From: Bacillota bacterium | GTDB taxonomy: Bacteria; Bacillota; Limnochordia; Darwinibacteriales; Darwinibacteriaceae | Direction of reading: 5' to 3' | Length of the DNA stretch: 18,738 nt | NCBI GenBank assembly: GCA_012518325.1 | Contig: JAAYSR010000068.1 | Location: 1-18,738 of the forward strand | Shown here: piece after piece, positions 1-7,127 of the stretch | Layout of the letters: every line of letters starts with the position of its first letter | How positions within the stretch are numbered: position 1 is the stretch's first letter | Translations under genes and position numbers: made by a program | The notes under the pieces: generated by a model | What the model saw: only the letters and a program-made list of their open reading frames with translations | Databases searched by the model: none | What the model was told of the DNA's origin: nothing

Positions 1-161
1 CATTTGGGCAATCAATATGCCGCTTGAGATGCTGTCCAGGTACAGCCTGTGGTGCTTCTGGCAATCAGGCGAGAACCCCCTCATTTAAATGCCCTCCTCC
101 GCCCTTTTCACTGAATAACTTCTATGGAACTTTTTGGTTTACCTCCCCCATGGATAAAAAA

Positions 162-181
162 GGGACAAAGGGGCCTGTCCC
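162..181. repeat. Small GGGACA/TGTCCC palindrome, possible REP-like element
   Basis: GGGACA at 162-167 and TGTCCC at 176-181 form a 6-bp stem with an 8-base loop, directly after a run of A at 156-161. Read on the minus strand, the stem is followed by a T-run, so it could act as a second weak terminator for the minus-strand operon. Its form also resembles the small GGGACA-type palindromes dispersed in some Bacillota genomes. Only one copy is visible in this window, so the repeat status is a guess. Confidence 0.3.
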
Positions 182-221
182 TCGAGCAATTGGAACAATT
201 TAACGAATTTCGGACATAATA

Positions 222-251
222 ATAGTCCATTGGATATGCCCAATGGACTAT
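222..251 (-). terminator. Hairpin after the PfkB kinase gene, probable operon terminator
   Basis: ATAGTCCATTGG at 222-233 pairs perfectly over 12 bp with CCAATGGACTAT at 240-251, leaving a 6-base loop. It lies about 30 bases beyond the stop codon of the last minus-strand gene. The minus-strand sequence after the stem begins TATTATG, so the U-tract is poor, and it may instead be a 3'-end stabilising hairpin. Confidence 0.5.
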
Positions 252-259
252 ATTCATTG

Positions 260-282
260 CTGGTTCTCTAACTGGTTCTCTA
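260..282. repeat. Short tandem direct repeat at the kinase stop codon
   Basis: CTGGTTCTCTA occurs at 260-270 and again at 272-282, a 12-base period. The kinase stop codon (CTA on the plus strand, 280-282) is the last triplet of the second copy, so the repeat may reflect a small slippage duplication at the gene end. Confidence 0.6.
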
Positions 283-1233
283 GACTAACGGCGGCATGCC
301 GCCAGGCTGTGAGAGCACGCGTTTTGCAGATTCAGCCCCCCTCAGCCCCAGTTCCCTGAGCTGCTCCTCAGGGATCGATTGAAGGCTGATGCGGCTTGGC
401 CATGTCTGATCCGACAGGCCGTCTAAAATGCCTGCCATGAAAGCGTCTCCGCCGCCTGTGGTATCTACTACCTGTACTTTCGGGGCCGGAACGCAGGCCC
501 GGGCCTGGGGGGTGATGAGGGTTGCTCCCTTTTCCCCCTGGGTATAGACCACAAGCTGGATCCCGTAGCGGAAGTAATCTTCAGGCTTGGCCAGAGAACT
601 GTCGATATTGCTCTGGATCCACTCCAGGTCCTCGTCGCTGATCTTCAGTACGTCCACCTGGTCCAGCACTTGCATCAGCCGCTGCAGCGCCAGGGGATTG
701 GTCTTGAGGATGTCCGGCCTAATGTTCACATCATAAGACCGGATCACATTCTTGTCCTTCACATGTTCCAGAATTATCTCTGTAGCTGCAAAGGCCGCAT
801 CAAAGACCATCAGCACCGAACTGAAATGGAAAAACTCCATTTCTTCAGGCAATGCCTGGGGATCCACAGCCATGTTCTCAAACACCGTATCTGCCAGATA
901 CAGCTTAAAGGAACGCTCACCCTTCTCATCCAGCAGCACCAAGACCAGAGGCATCTTAAGCTCGTCATCGTCACAGCTGAGGCTGAGATCGATGCCCCGT
1001 TCCAAAAGAAGCTCCTTCATCTGAACTCCCAGGGGATCCTTGGAAAAGCTGGTAATAAGGGAGACAGGCTTGCCTAGATAGGCCAGGCTGGCGGCTGCAT
1101 TGGCAGGTCCGCCGCCAATCGCCCCTGTAAAGGCAAAGTTCTTTTGCCCCGGGGAGGATTCTTCCAGCCCGTCCAGGTATAAGTCGATCAGAGTCTCGCC
1201 AATCATGACAATGGGAGCTTTTGCTTTCGTCAT
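280..1233 (-). CDS. PfkB-family (ribokinase/fructokinase-type) sugar kinase
   Basis: ATP-dependent cytosolic sugar kinase of 317 residues, the usual family size. Numbering from the ATG: the N-terminal substrate-side motif GGGPANAA is at 40-47, DVNIRP at 168-173, the TQGEKG strand at 231-236 and the anion-hole/catalytic motif DTTGGGDAF at 257-265, with Asp263 as catalytic base. The family usually reads GAGD; here Ala is replaced by Gly, a mild change. The frame is open upstream to a TTG at 1260, but that would overlap the preceding gene and lacks a ribosome site. The ATG at 1231-1233 is preceded by GGGTGATC (1236-1243), which matches the end of 16S rRNA at proper spacing. It is the last gene of the operon, 16 bases after the epimerase. 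The closest general resemblance is to fructokinases; the substrate is not determined. A ketose made by the neighbouring epimerase or the SrlD-like enzyme is the natural guess. Confidence 0.85.
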   Translation of the reverse strand: MTKAKAPIVMIGETLIDLYLDGLEESSPGQKNFAFTGAIGGGPANAAASLAYLGKPVSLITSFSKDPLGVQMKELLLERGIDLSLSCDDDELKMPLVLVLLDEKGERSFKLYLADTVFENMAVDPQALPEEMEFFHFSSVLMVFDAAFAATEIILEHVKDKNVIRSYDVNIRPDILKTNPLALQRLMQVLDQVDVLKISDEDLEWIQSNIDSSLAKPEDYFRYGIQLVVYTQGEKGATLITPQARACVPAPKVQVVDTTGGGDAFMAGILDGLSDQTWPSRISLQSIPEEQLRELGLRGAESAKRVLSQPGGMPPLV

Positions 1234-1249
1234 GAGATCACCCGGCTTT

Positions 1250-2251
1250 CTACTTGTCAAACTCCCACTCTAAGCCGCCTTTGGGAACATAGTTCCGCAA
1301 GTAGCTGCAGCCTTCGGAGATTTCCCTAAGCACCCTTTCCTCGGTTGTGGTGGAGCCGGGAATGTACTCCAGAACCAAGGTGGTTTGGGCCGCCGGCGCC
1401 AGGTACTTGGCCCAGGGCTGCCTGTGGTAGTTTTCGTGGGACCATTTCAGCGCTTTGAGCACTTCTTCCATCTTGATATCGCCGGTGGCGTTGTACTCCT
1501 CATTGAAAGTCCAGTGGCGGCTGGCATCCCTTGTGGTCTGCTGGAGGTGGATCACTTCGCAGGCGGCGCCAAATCTGCGCAGCCACTCTTCGTATTCAAG
1601 GTCCTTGCCCTGCAGTCCGTAATGCATGCCGGCCATATGTCCCACGTCCACGGTCAGGTAGACTGGGCAGCCCGGATTGTCTTTGTTTACCGCGACTAAG
1701 TACTCATCGGACTGTTCCATGGTCCAGGGCACTTCGCTGGGAATGTACATCTGCTCTACATAGATGCCCTCCATCCCCTTTTCCTTGCCGATCACGGCCA
1801 GCTCCCGGAAGGTGTTGTGGAGCAGCTCAATAGCTGCCCTCTCCTTCTCAGGATCCTCCAGGACCTCTACGGACAGGGCATCCCAGTGGCCGCCGAGTTT
1901 TGTTACGCCCATGGCCAGGGCGATATCCATAGCTTCTACAATCCAGTCGCGCATTCTGGCGCGCACCGCAGGATGGCTGTGGGCCAGTCCATGGAAGCGA
2001 TGGGTGGCTACACCGGTATAAATGTCTACAATGGTTACGCCATGCTTTTCTGCAGCTTCCTTAGTCTTCCTGGCGGTTTCCAGCTGATACTCCTTATCAC
2101 CGCTGAAAAACGGATCCAGGACGTCACCGCAAAACTCATGGTAATCGTATCCGGTTTCCTTGGTTAAGCGCATCCAGTTGTCCGGTTCTTCCCAGCGCCT
2201 GGTAAGGAAAGCGCCGTTAATTCCCAGATCGATTTTAACTTTTCTGCTCAT
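1250..2251 (-). CDS. Sugar phosphate isomerase/epimerase, AP-endonuclease-2-like TIM barrel
   Basis: Cytosolic TIM-barrel enzyme of 333 residues from the large family that includes xylose-isomerase-like epimerases and endonuclease IV. Candidate divalent-metal ligands sit at strand ends in the usual order: Glu166 (YVEQM), Asp202 and His205 (VDVGH), His235 (VIHLQQ) and Glu295 (LVLEY). An early HEF segment near 38-40 and GGHWDA at 120-125 are typical substrate-pocket positions. The ATG at 2251 follows AAGGATGTGAT at good spacing. The gene lies 29 bases after the SDR gene and 16 before the PfkB kinase, so epimerase and kinase were probably selected as a pair. Members of this family act on ketose phosphates, tetruloses or keto-hexoses. 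The sequence does not settle which, and I give no symbol. Confidence 0.82.
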   Translation of the reverse strand: MSRKVKIDLGINGAFLTRRWEEPDNWMRLTKETGYDYHEFCGDVLDPFFSGDKEYQLETARKTKEAAEKHGVTIVDIYTGVATHRFHGLAHSHPAVRARMRDWIVEAMDIALAMGVTKLGGHWDALSVEVLEDPEKERAAIELLHNTFRELAVIGKEKGMEGIYVEQMYIPSEVPWTMEQSDEYLVAVNKDNPGCPVYLTVDVGHMAGMHYGLQGKDLEYEEWLRRFGAACEVIHLQQTTRDASRHWTFNEEYNATGDIKMEEVLKALKWSHENYHRQPWAKYLAPAAQTTLVLEYIPGSTTTEERVLREISEGCSYLRNYVPKGGLEWEFDK

Positions 2252-2280
2252 TCCATCACATCCTTTTCTCTATTCCCGGC

Positions 2281-3072
2281 CTAGCGCATCTCCTGCCCGC
2301 CGGTGACATTGATGGCCTGGCCGGTCATGTAGCTTGCATCTGAACTGGCAAGGAAGACCATCACATTGGCCACATCTTCATAAGCGCAGCTGCGCCCTAA
2401 AGGCACTTTGCCCAGGTACTTAGCGCGGACTTCTTCCACGGTAATCCCCTGGTTTCTTGCGTATTCCTCAAAGAGGCTGTCCTGCCAAAGGGGTGAATCA
2501 AGGAGATTGCCCGGGCAGATGGCATTCACTCTAATGCCGTAGTCAGCCAATTCCAACGCCAGGCTCTGGGTCAGACCGATGCCTCCAAACTTGGAGGCGG
2601 CATAGGCAGAGTTCCGGTAGGAACCGAGTTTCCCGCTCTTGCTGTTAATCTGAATGATTGAACCGGAATTCTGTTTGATCATCACCCTGGCAGCAGCCCG
2701 GGCACAGAGAAAATAGCCGATCAGGTTCACATCAATGACCTGGCGCCAGGTGTCATACTCAAAAGTCTCAATCGGGCCGGAACGCACAATGCCTGCATTG
2801 GCCACAAAAAGATCCAGCCGGCCGTATTTTTCCACTGTCTGATCCACGAGGCGGTTGACCATCTCTTCCTTGGAGACGTCAACATGGACCGCCATGGCGT
2901 CAGGCAGGGCGGCAGCAACTTCCTGGGCCTTTTCCAGGTTCATATCGGCAACCACAACTTTGCAGCCTTCCTTGGCCAAACGCTGGGCCAGTGCGGCCCC
3001 TAAACCTTGGGCCGCACCGGTTACAATCGCTACTTGTCCATCTAATTTTCCGCTAACTTGCCTTTCCTGCAA
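2281..3072 (-). CDS. srlD: SDR oxidoreductase, sorbitol-6-phosphate 2-dehydrogenase-like (SrlD/SorD type)
   Basis: Classical short-chain dehydrogenase of 263 residues. The cofactor motif TGAAQGLG is at 18-25, Asp43 after the second strand points to NAD(H), the NAG motif is at 92-94, and the catalytic Ser144, Tyr157 and Lys161 are present. The segment INSKSGK (142-148), KFGG.GLTQSLALEL (161-174) and the ending TGQAINVTGGQ (250-260) match what I recall of E. coli SrlD almost word for word, including the GNLL.SP loop at 188-194. This makes D-glucitol 6-phosphate to D-fructose 6-phosphate the best-supported reaction. The protein starts at a TTG (3070-3072) placed 8 bases after AGGAGG; no ATG occurs before residue 44. 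It is 20 bases downstream of the SorE-like dehydrogenase, the same pairing as SorE and SorD in sorbose operons. No PTS gene is nearby, so the hexitol phosphate would have to arise inside the cell. Confidence 0.85.
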   Translation of the reverse strand: MQERQVSGKLDGQVAIVTGAAQGLGAALAQRLAKEGCKVVVADMNLEKAQEVAAALPDAMAVHVDVSKEEMVNRLVDQTVEKYGRLDLFVANAGIVRSGPIETFEYDTWRQVIDVNLIGYFLCARAAARVMIKQNSGSIIQINSKSGKLGSYRNSAYAASKFGGIGLTQSLALELADYGIRVNAICPGNLLDSPLWQDSLFEEYARNQGITVEEVRAKYLGKVPLGRSCAYEDVANVMVFLASSDASYMTGQAINVTGGQEMR

Positions 3073-3086
3073 GGTACATACCTCCT
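3070..3086 (-). promoter_or_regulatory. Ribosome binding site that fixes a TTG start for the SDR gene
   Basis: The plus-strand CCTCCT at 3081-3086 is AGGAGG on the coding strand, followed after 8 bases by TTG at 3072-3070. An ATG lies immediately after the AGGAGGT, but it is out of frame and meets a stop after eight codons. The TTG is therefore the functional start. Confidence 0.7.
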
Positions 3087-3092
3087 GCTCGT

Positions 3093-4847
3093 TTAGTCCT
3101 GGACCAGCTGGGAAGAGAGAAGCTCATCCTCAGCCTCCTTCGTCCAATAACCGTCTGGAGAAAGCCTTGCAGCAACATTCGGCAGGTGTTTTTCCAGCTC
3201 AGGCAAGGGAATCAGGGGCAGTTCAGGCAGCTGGGGCCAGACCACGATCTTGCCCGGAAAACTTCCGTCCTGCACAGCATAGAGGCCTTCTCTCGCTGCA
3301 TTCAAGCCGGCAATGGCAGCCACCGAACGGTCGGTCCGCAGCGTCCTCTGCTGAATTCTCTTCAGCGTGTAGCCCAGATCCGCCAGCGAAGAGCCGCTGC
3401 TGCCAATCCAGCGATGGCCTGCCAAGTACACCTGGCTCAGATCCAGTTTGCCAATGGTGCCCCTTGGCACTCCGGCAAAAATGTTGAGGATGCCGCCGTC
3501 CTTCAGCCGGCGCGCGCTGTCCTCTACCACAGCGGCAGATGGAGCCATAACCACAACATCGTCAAAGAGCTCGCCGCCGGTGGCCTCATTCAGCTTCTCC
3601 TCATACTCCTCAGGAGTGAGTTGTCTCGGATTGAAGGCCATCAGCATTGCACCGCGCTCTTGAGCAGCAGGACCGAATCTGATGTTCAACTCCTCCATGC
3701 GCTCCTGGTTAAGCTCTGTGGCCACAACTACACTCGGGCCATTTGGATCTTCGGCAGCCATTTGCGTATGCATTTGCCCCATGGGCCCTCCAGCCCCTAC
3801 CATCAGCGCTTTGCCGCCTGGCAGAAGCTTTGCGCTTCTGTGCTTCTTGTAAGCTTCGGCGACAGATTTTGTCTTGGCTCCGGTGTAAATATGGCCGTCA
3901 TAGTGGACCCGGCCAATGTCAATGGCTACATCACGCCCGAGGGGCGTTTCAGCCAAGAACGCCATCACCGCACGCACCGCCATGACCTTCACAGCCTCCT
4001 CCACCATCTCAGGCGAAGGTGTTCCGAAGAAGACGATATCGTCAAAGCCCTTGCCGCCGGTGTAAGTCTTGCTCAGCTGCTCCAGGCTTTGACCTGAATC
4101 TGCCACTGTCGCCAGCTCGCCCAGGTCTTGGACCAGCCCGGCCCTGGTAGCACACTCCGGTCCTATAACTACAACCTTGCCCGGCTTGCCTTCAGGCGAA
4201 AAAGCCCCTTCCAGGCTGTACTTTGCGTCATCTTCACCGGTAACAGCAAAGAGTGCGGTGCCGCCTGGCTTCATCGTTTCGCGCCACGTAATGCGATAAG
4301 CTGCAACCACGCAGGCCCAGGGTTCACTGAGGGCGACTTCTGCATAGCCGTCTTCTTCCCGCAGCGGAATCAGATAGCTTCCCTCGTCACCGTCAAGAAT
4401 TTCGGGACCGATGACTGTGTACTGCTGGAGTGCACCCGGCAGCACATAGCCAAAAGCCATGGACTGGCCTTTGTAGAAAACGTCCGCCTGAATCAGGTAC
4501 CTCTCGCCAACCTTGTAACGGTCCACGAGCTTGCTGCCGACCTTAACTACTGTCAGGGCGGCCTCATGTCCGGGGATTACAGGATCGTTCTGCAAATCCC
4601 GCCCTGAAATGCGCGGATGGGTGTTGCCCTGCGTAATCAGCTTTATATCGCTAAAGCAAAGGCCGACAGTGTCAACCCTGGCCAAAAGCTGATCATCACG
4701 AATTTCCGGCATTGGCATTTCAACTGGGGCGCCGTCTTTCCCTAAGTTCTCCAGTCCTGCATCATAGAGGGGCCAAGTGTTGTTAACCTCAGGCAGAGGC
4801 TGGGCCACCTTCTTGTAGTGTTGCAGGATCTTGTTCTCGCCGCTCAT
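3093..4847 (-). CDS. Zinc-type dehydrogenase, L-sorbose-1-phosphate reductase (SorE)-like, with two Rossmann domains
   Basis: A medium-chain alcohol dehydrogenase relative of 584 residues, about 170 longer than SorE and over 200 longer than ordinary family members. The catalytic GroES-like domain (about 40-185) carries candidate catalytic-zinc residues Cys64 (GLCFSD), His94-Glu95 (PGHE) and Glu175 (LSEPWAC); no four-cysteine structural zinc lobe is visible. Two nucleotide-binding-like halves follow. The first (about 195-340) has GPECATRAG at 229-237 instead of a glycine-rich loop. The second (about 344-490) has intact GAGGPMG at 351-357. The halves repeat each other: FDDIVFFGTPSPEMVEEAVK at 268-287 matches FDDVVVMAPSAAVVEDSARR at 428-447, and GRVHYDGHIYTGA matches SQVYLAGHRWIGS. 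LNIFAG, the SGSS..D segment and GLNAAREGL near the C terminus resemble SorE. Its strong ribosome site precedes ATG 4847. SorE reduces L-sorbose 1-phosphate to D-glucitol 6-phosphate, which would feed the next gene. Function here is inferred. Confidence 0.75.
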   Translation of the reverse strand: MSGENKILQHYKKVAQPLPEVNNTWPLYDAGLENLGKDGAPVEMPMPEIRDDQLLARVDTVGLCFSDIKLITQGNTHPRISGRDLQNDPVIPGHEAALTVVKVGSKLVDRYKVGERYLIQADVFYKGQSMAFGYVLPGALQQYTVIGPEILDGDEGSYLIPLREEDGYAEVALSEPWACVVAAYRITWRETMKPGGTALFAVTGEDDAKYSLEGAFSPEGKPGKVVVIGPECATRAGLVQDLGELATVADSGQSLEQLSKTYTGGKGFDDIVFFGTPSPEMVEEAVKVMAVRAVMAFLAETPLGRDVAIDIGRVHYDGHIYTGAKTKSVAEAYKKHRSAKLLPGGKALMVGAGGPMGQMHTQMAAEDPNGPSVVVATELNQERMEELNIRFGPAAQERGAMLMAFNPRQLTPEEYEEKLNEATGGELFDDVVVMAPSAAVVEDSARRLKDGGILNIFAGVPRGTIGKLDLSQVYLAGHRWIGSSGSSLADLGYTLKRIQQRTLRTDRSVAAIAGLNAAREGLYAVQDGSFPGKIVVWPQLPELPLIPLPELEKHLPNVAARLSPDGYWTKEAEDELLSSQLVQD

Positions 4848-4871
4848 ATTACAACCTCCTTCGCCGGCAAC

Positions 4872-5621
4872 TTACTTGTCGCCGAAGATTACTTTCTCGC
4901 GTTCTTTCTCATCCCTGCGGCTGCCGATCCGCCGGGCATTTTCCTCCGACAGATAGTTGGCTCCGCCAAGGAGCGTTGCGCCAATCAGGATCTGGGCTGT
5001 TTTATGCCACATCTGACTAGCCGCCTCAACTTGGGCCGCAGTCTTGCCTAGAACCACCAAGCCGTGGTTCTGCATCAGAATGCTCCGGGGTGCACTGCCC
5101 CACTTCTCCATGTAGGACTCGCATCCTGCCGCAATTTTCCGAGCCAAGAGATGGCCTGGATCTTCATAATGTATAAAGACAGGTTCCGGACCGCAGCATA
5201 CTATCTCGTCCGGAAACAGCCTGCCCCGGACAAGCTCTTCAGCCCTGGTGGAACAAAGTATAGTATTCACTGCAGTCGGATGGGTGTGGGCCACAAAATT
5301 CACATCGGGAAGACTTAGCAAATAAGCATGAAACATAGTCTCTACAGACGGTTTTCTTCCCGAGCCGTCGCAGACAGCGTCAAGCAGGCCTTTGGCAACC
5401 TCGTCATCGCTGACGCTTTCCCGATCAAGCATCTCCAGCATCTTGCCGCGGTCAACCAGGACGAAACTCTCTTCTGTTGCGCCTAGGAGCTGCGTACCGC
5501 TCACTTTCACATAGAAGCGATCCGCGTCCAGGTTGGCGGATGTATTGCCTTCTCCTAAGATGACAAAGTTGCCAGATTCTGCCAAGCGATTGGACATTTC
5601 AATTAATTCTTGCAGGATCAT
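4872..5621 (-). CDS. Class II (zinc) aldolase, probable L-rhamnulose-1-phosphate aldolase
   Basis: Aldolase II/adducin-fold enzyme of 249 residues. The phosphate-binding GEGNTSANL segment is at 23-31, catalytic Glu95 in PSVETMFH, and the zinc ligands His112 and His114 (AHTHP) and His186 (QNHG). In this family zinc stabilises the enediolate of dihydroxyacetone phosphate. The position directly after rhaI and rhaB makes cleavage of L-rhamnulose 1-phosphate into dihydroxyacetone phosphate and L-lactaldehyde the expected job. By sequence it looks nearer to the general FucA/AraD-like branch than to the longer E. coli RhaD (about 274 residues), so L-fuculose-1-phosphate or another ketose-1-phosphate is possible as well. 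It starts at ATG 5621, 12 bases after the rhaB stop; its ribosome site GAGGGGTGA overlaps that stop codon, implying translational coupling. Confidence 0.85.
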   Translation of the reverse strand: MILQELIEMSNRLAESGNFVILGEGNTSANLDADRFYVKVSGTQLLGATEESFVLVDRGKMLEMLDRESVSDDEVAKGLLDAVCDGSGRKPSVETMFHAYLLSLPDVNFVAHTHPTAVNTILCSTRAEELVRGRLFPDEIVCCGPEPVFIHYEDPGHLLARKIAAGCESYMEKWGSAPRSILMQNHGLVVLGKTAAQVEAASQMWHKTAQILIGATLLGGANYLSEENARRIGSRRDEKEREKVIFGDK

Positions 5622-5633
5622 ATCTTCACCCCT

Positions 5634-7106
5634 CTAACGATTCAGCTCTTCAAACCTTCTCTTTATCTCCTTGATCTCCTGGGGAAGATCCTTCGGCTGG
5701 TATTTTTTAACGTCAAACGAATTCCGCACAACCTGGCGCAAGTGGGCCAGATCCGAGAGGGAACCTAAAGCCTTTGCCTGCATCAGGATGTTGCCGATGG
5801 CAGTTGCCTCAATGGGCCCGGCTACAACCGTCTGACCGGTAACATCTGCGGTGAGCTGCATCAAAAACTCATTTTGCGTCCCGCCGCCTACAATGTGTAT
5901 ACAGTCGTAGTCCACACCGGTCAGCTCCTGGATCCTCTCAATGACCCACCAGTATTTTAGGGCAAGGGACTCCACAATGCAGCGGACAAACTGCCCTACC
6001 GTCTCCGGCACAGGCTGTCCTGTACGCTTTGCATACTCGGCAATGGCTGTAGGCATGTCCGTCGGGTTCAGGAACAGCTGATCATCTGGATTGAGCAATG
6101 TCCTCCAGGCCTCAGCCTTGGTTCCTTCCGCCATTAAGTCTGAGTAGTCGTACTCCTTGCCTGCCCTGGCCCATGATCTGCGGCATTCCTGCAAGAGCCA
6201 CAGTCCCATCACATTCTTGAGGAAGCGGATGGTGTCCTCTACGCCGACTTCATTGGAGAAATTCAGCGTACGTGCCTCTTCGGTCAAAATCGGCTCCCGC
6301 AGCTCTGTTCCCACCAGGGACCAGGTGCCGCAGCTGATATAGATGAAATCCTCCTGTTCAGTTGGCACCGCGGCCACTGCCGAGGCAGTGTCGTGTCCGC
6401 CGACGGCGATGACTTTGGCGTCAGCAAAAAGGCCGTCCACGAAGGCAGTCAGGCCGCCGAGTACGGTACCCGGTGCAACAGCCGGCTTAAACAGCCTTGC
6501 CGGGAGCCCTAAGCTTTCCGCCAAATCAAAGGCCCAGTCCCTAGCCTTCGGATCATACAGCTGGGAGGTGGAAGCAATGGTTGTATCGTTCGCCATCACC
6601 CCGCTAAGGAAATAGCTGAACAGCGCCGGCATGAACAACAAATCCTCCGCCGCATCCAGCTGCTTTGGATTCTCATTCAGGAGTGCCGTAAGCTGGCAGG
6701 AAGTATTAATCGGCATCACCTGAATTCCGGTGCGGCGATAAAACTCCTGCTCATCCACGCGGTCAAAAACTGCAGGCAGAATATTGTCGGTACGATGGTC
6801 ACGGTAACTGACGGGGTTTGCCAGCAAGTGCCCGAGGGAGTCCAGGAGGCCGTAATCGACCCCCCAGGTATCCACGGCAACTCCCTGAAGTTCGGAGATG
6901 TTGAGGGCCAGCTTGCGCAAACCCTCTGTAATGTTATGGAACAGATTGAGAAAGTCCCAATACAGGTACTTATTCAGGAAAACGGACTGGTTGCGAAAGC
7001 GATGAACTTCCTCTATGGAGAGCCGGTCATTGGCAAAATGACCGTAAATAACTCGGCCGCTTTCCGCGCCTAAATCGGCGGCGGCTAAATTTAGCTCCGC
7101 TCTCAT
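5634..7106 (-). CDS. rhaB: Rhamnulokinase
   Basis: FGGY-family kinase of 490 residues that phosphorylates L-rhamnulose at C1 with ATP. It shows the phosphate-loop start AADLGAESGRV at 9-19 and the rhamnulokinase signature DTWGVDYGLLD at 79-89. YRDHRTDN follows at 101-108, RTGIQVMPINTSCQL at 125-139 and AVGGHDTASAVAAVP at 234-248 with the catalytic Asp239. The second ATP-site segment YISCGTWSLVG is at 256-266, and a GGGTQN motif occurs in the C-terminal half. Length and motifs are those of RhaB rather than xylulokinase or fuculokinase. AAGGAGGAATCCAG precedes ATG 7106. It lies 21 bases downstream of rhaI and 12 upstream of the aldolase, within one operon. Confidence 0.93.
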   Translation of the reverse strand: MRAELNLAAADLGAESGRVIYGHFANDRLSIEEVHRFRNQSVFLNKYLYWDFLNLFHNITEGLRKLALNISELQGVAVDTWGVDYGLLDSLGHLLANPVSYRDHRTDNILPAVFDRVDEQEFYRRTGIQVMPINTSCQLTALLNENPKQLDAAEDLLFMPALFSYFLSGVMANDTTIASTSQLYDPKARDWAFDLAESLGLPARLFKPAVAPGTVLGGLTAFVDGLFADAKVIAVGGHDTASAVAAVPTEQEDFIYISCGTWSLVGTELREPILTEEARTLNFSNEVGVEDTIRFLKNVMGLWLLQECRRSWARAGKEYDYSDLMAEGTKAEAWRTLLNPDDQLFLNPTDMPTAIAEYAKRTGQPVPETVGQFVRCIVESLALKYWWVIERIQELTGVDYDCIHIVGGGTQNEFLMQLTADVTGQTVVAGPIEATAIGNILMQAKALGSLSDLAHLRQVVRNSFDVKKYQPKDLPQEIKEIKRRFEELNR

Positions 7107-7127
7107 CTGGATTCCTCCTTGTGCTGA

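Larger units (their letters stand above)
1..279. other. Non-coding region downstream of the catabolic operon
   Basis: I see no convincing gene here. A reading frame open from base 2 to the stop at 86-88 on the plus strand could be the tail of a gene starting outside the window, but it is too short and unfamiliar to call. The stretch does contain a GGGACA/TGTCCC palindrome next to an A-run (156-181), a 12-bp perfect hairpin (222-251), and a short direct repeat overlapping the kinase stop codon (260-282). Confidence 0.6.

Noticed and set aside
2..88. Open frame at the left edge on the plus strand, possibly the end of a gene
   Set aside because: Only 28 codons are visible, with no recognisable motif, and the true reading frame upstream is unknown.
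1234..1260. Extended TTG start for the PfkB kinase
   Set aside because: It would overlap the preceding gene and lacks a ribosome site, while the ATG at 1233 has GGGTGATC at correct spacing and begins at the normal family N terminus.
3186..4097. Long plus-strand open frame (303 codons) opposite the SorE-like gene
   Set aside because: It is antisense to a gene with clear family motifs and shows no family resemblance of its own; a typical shadow frame in codon-biased sequence.
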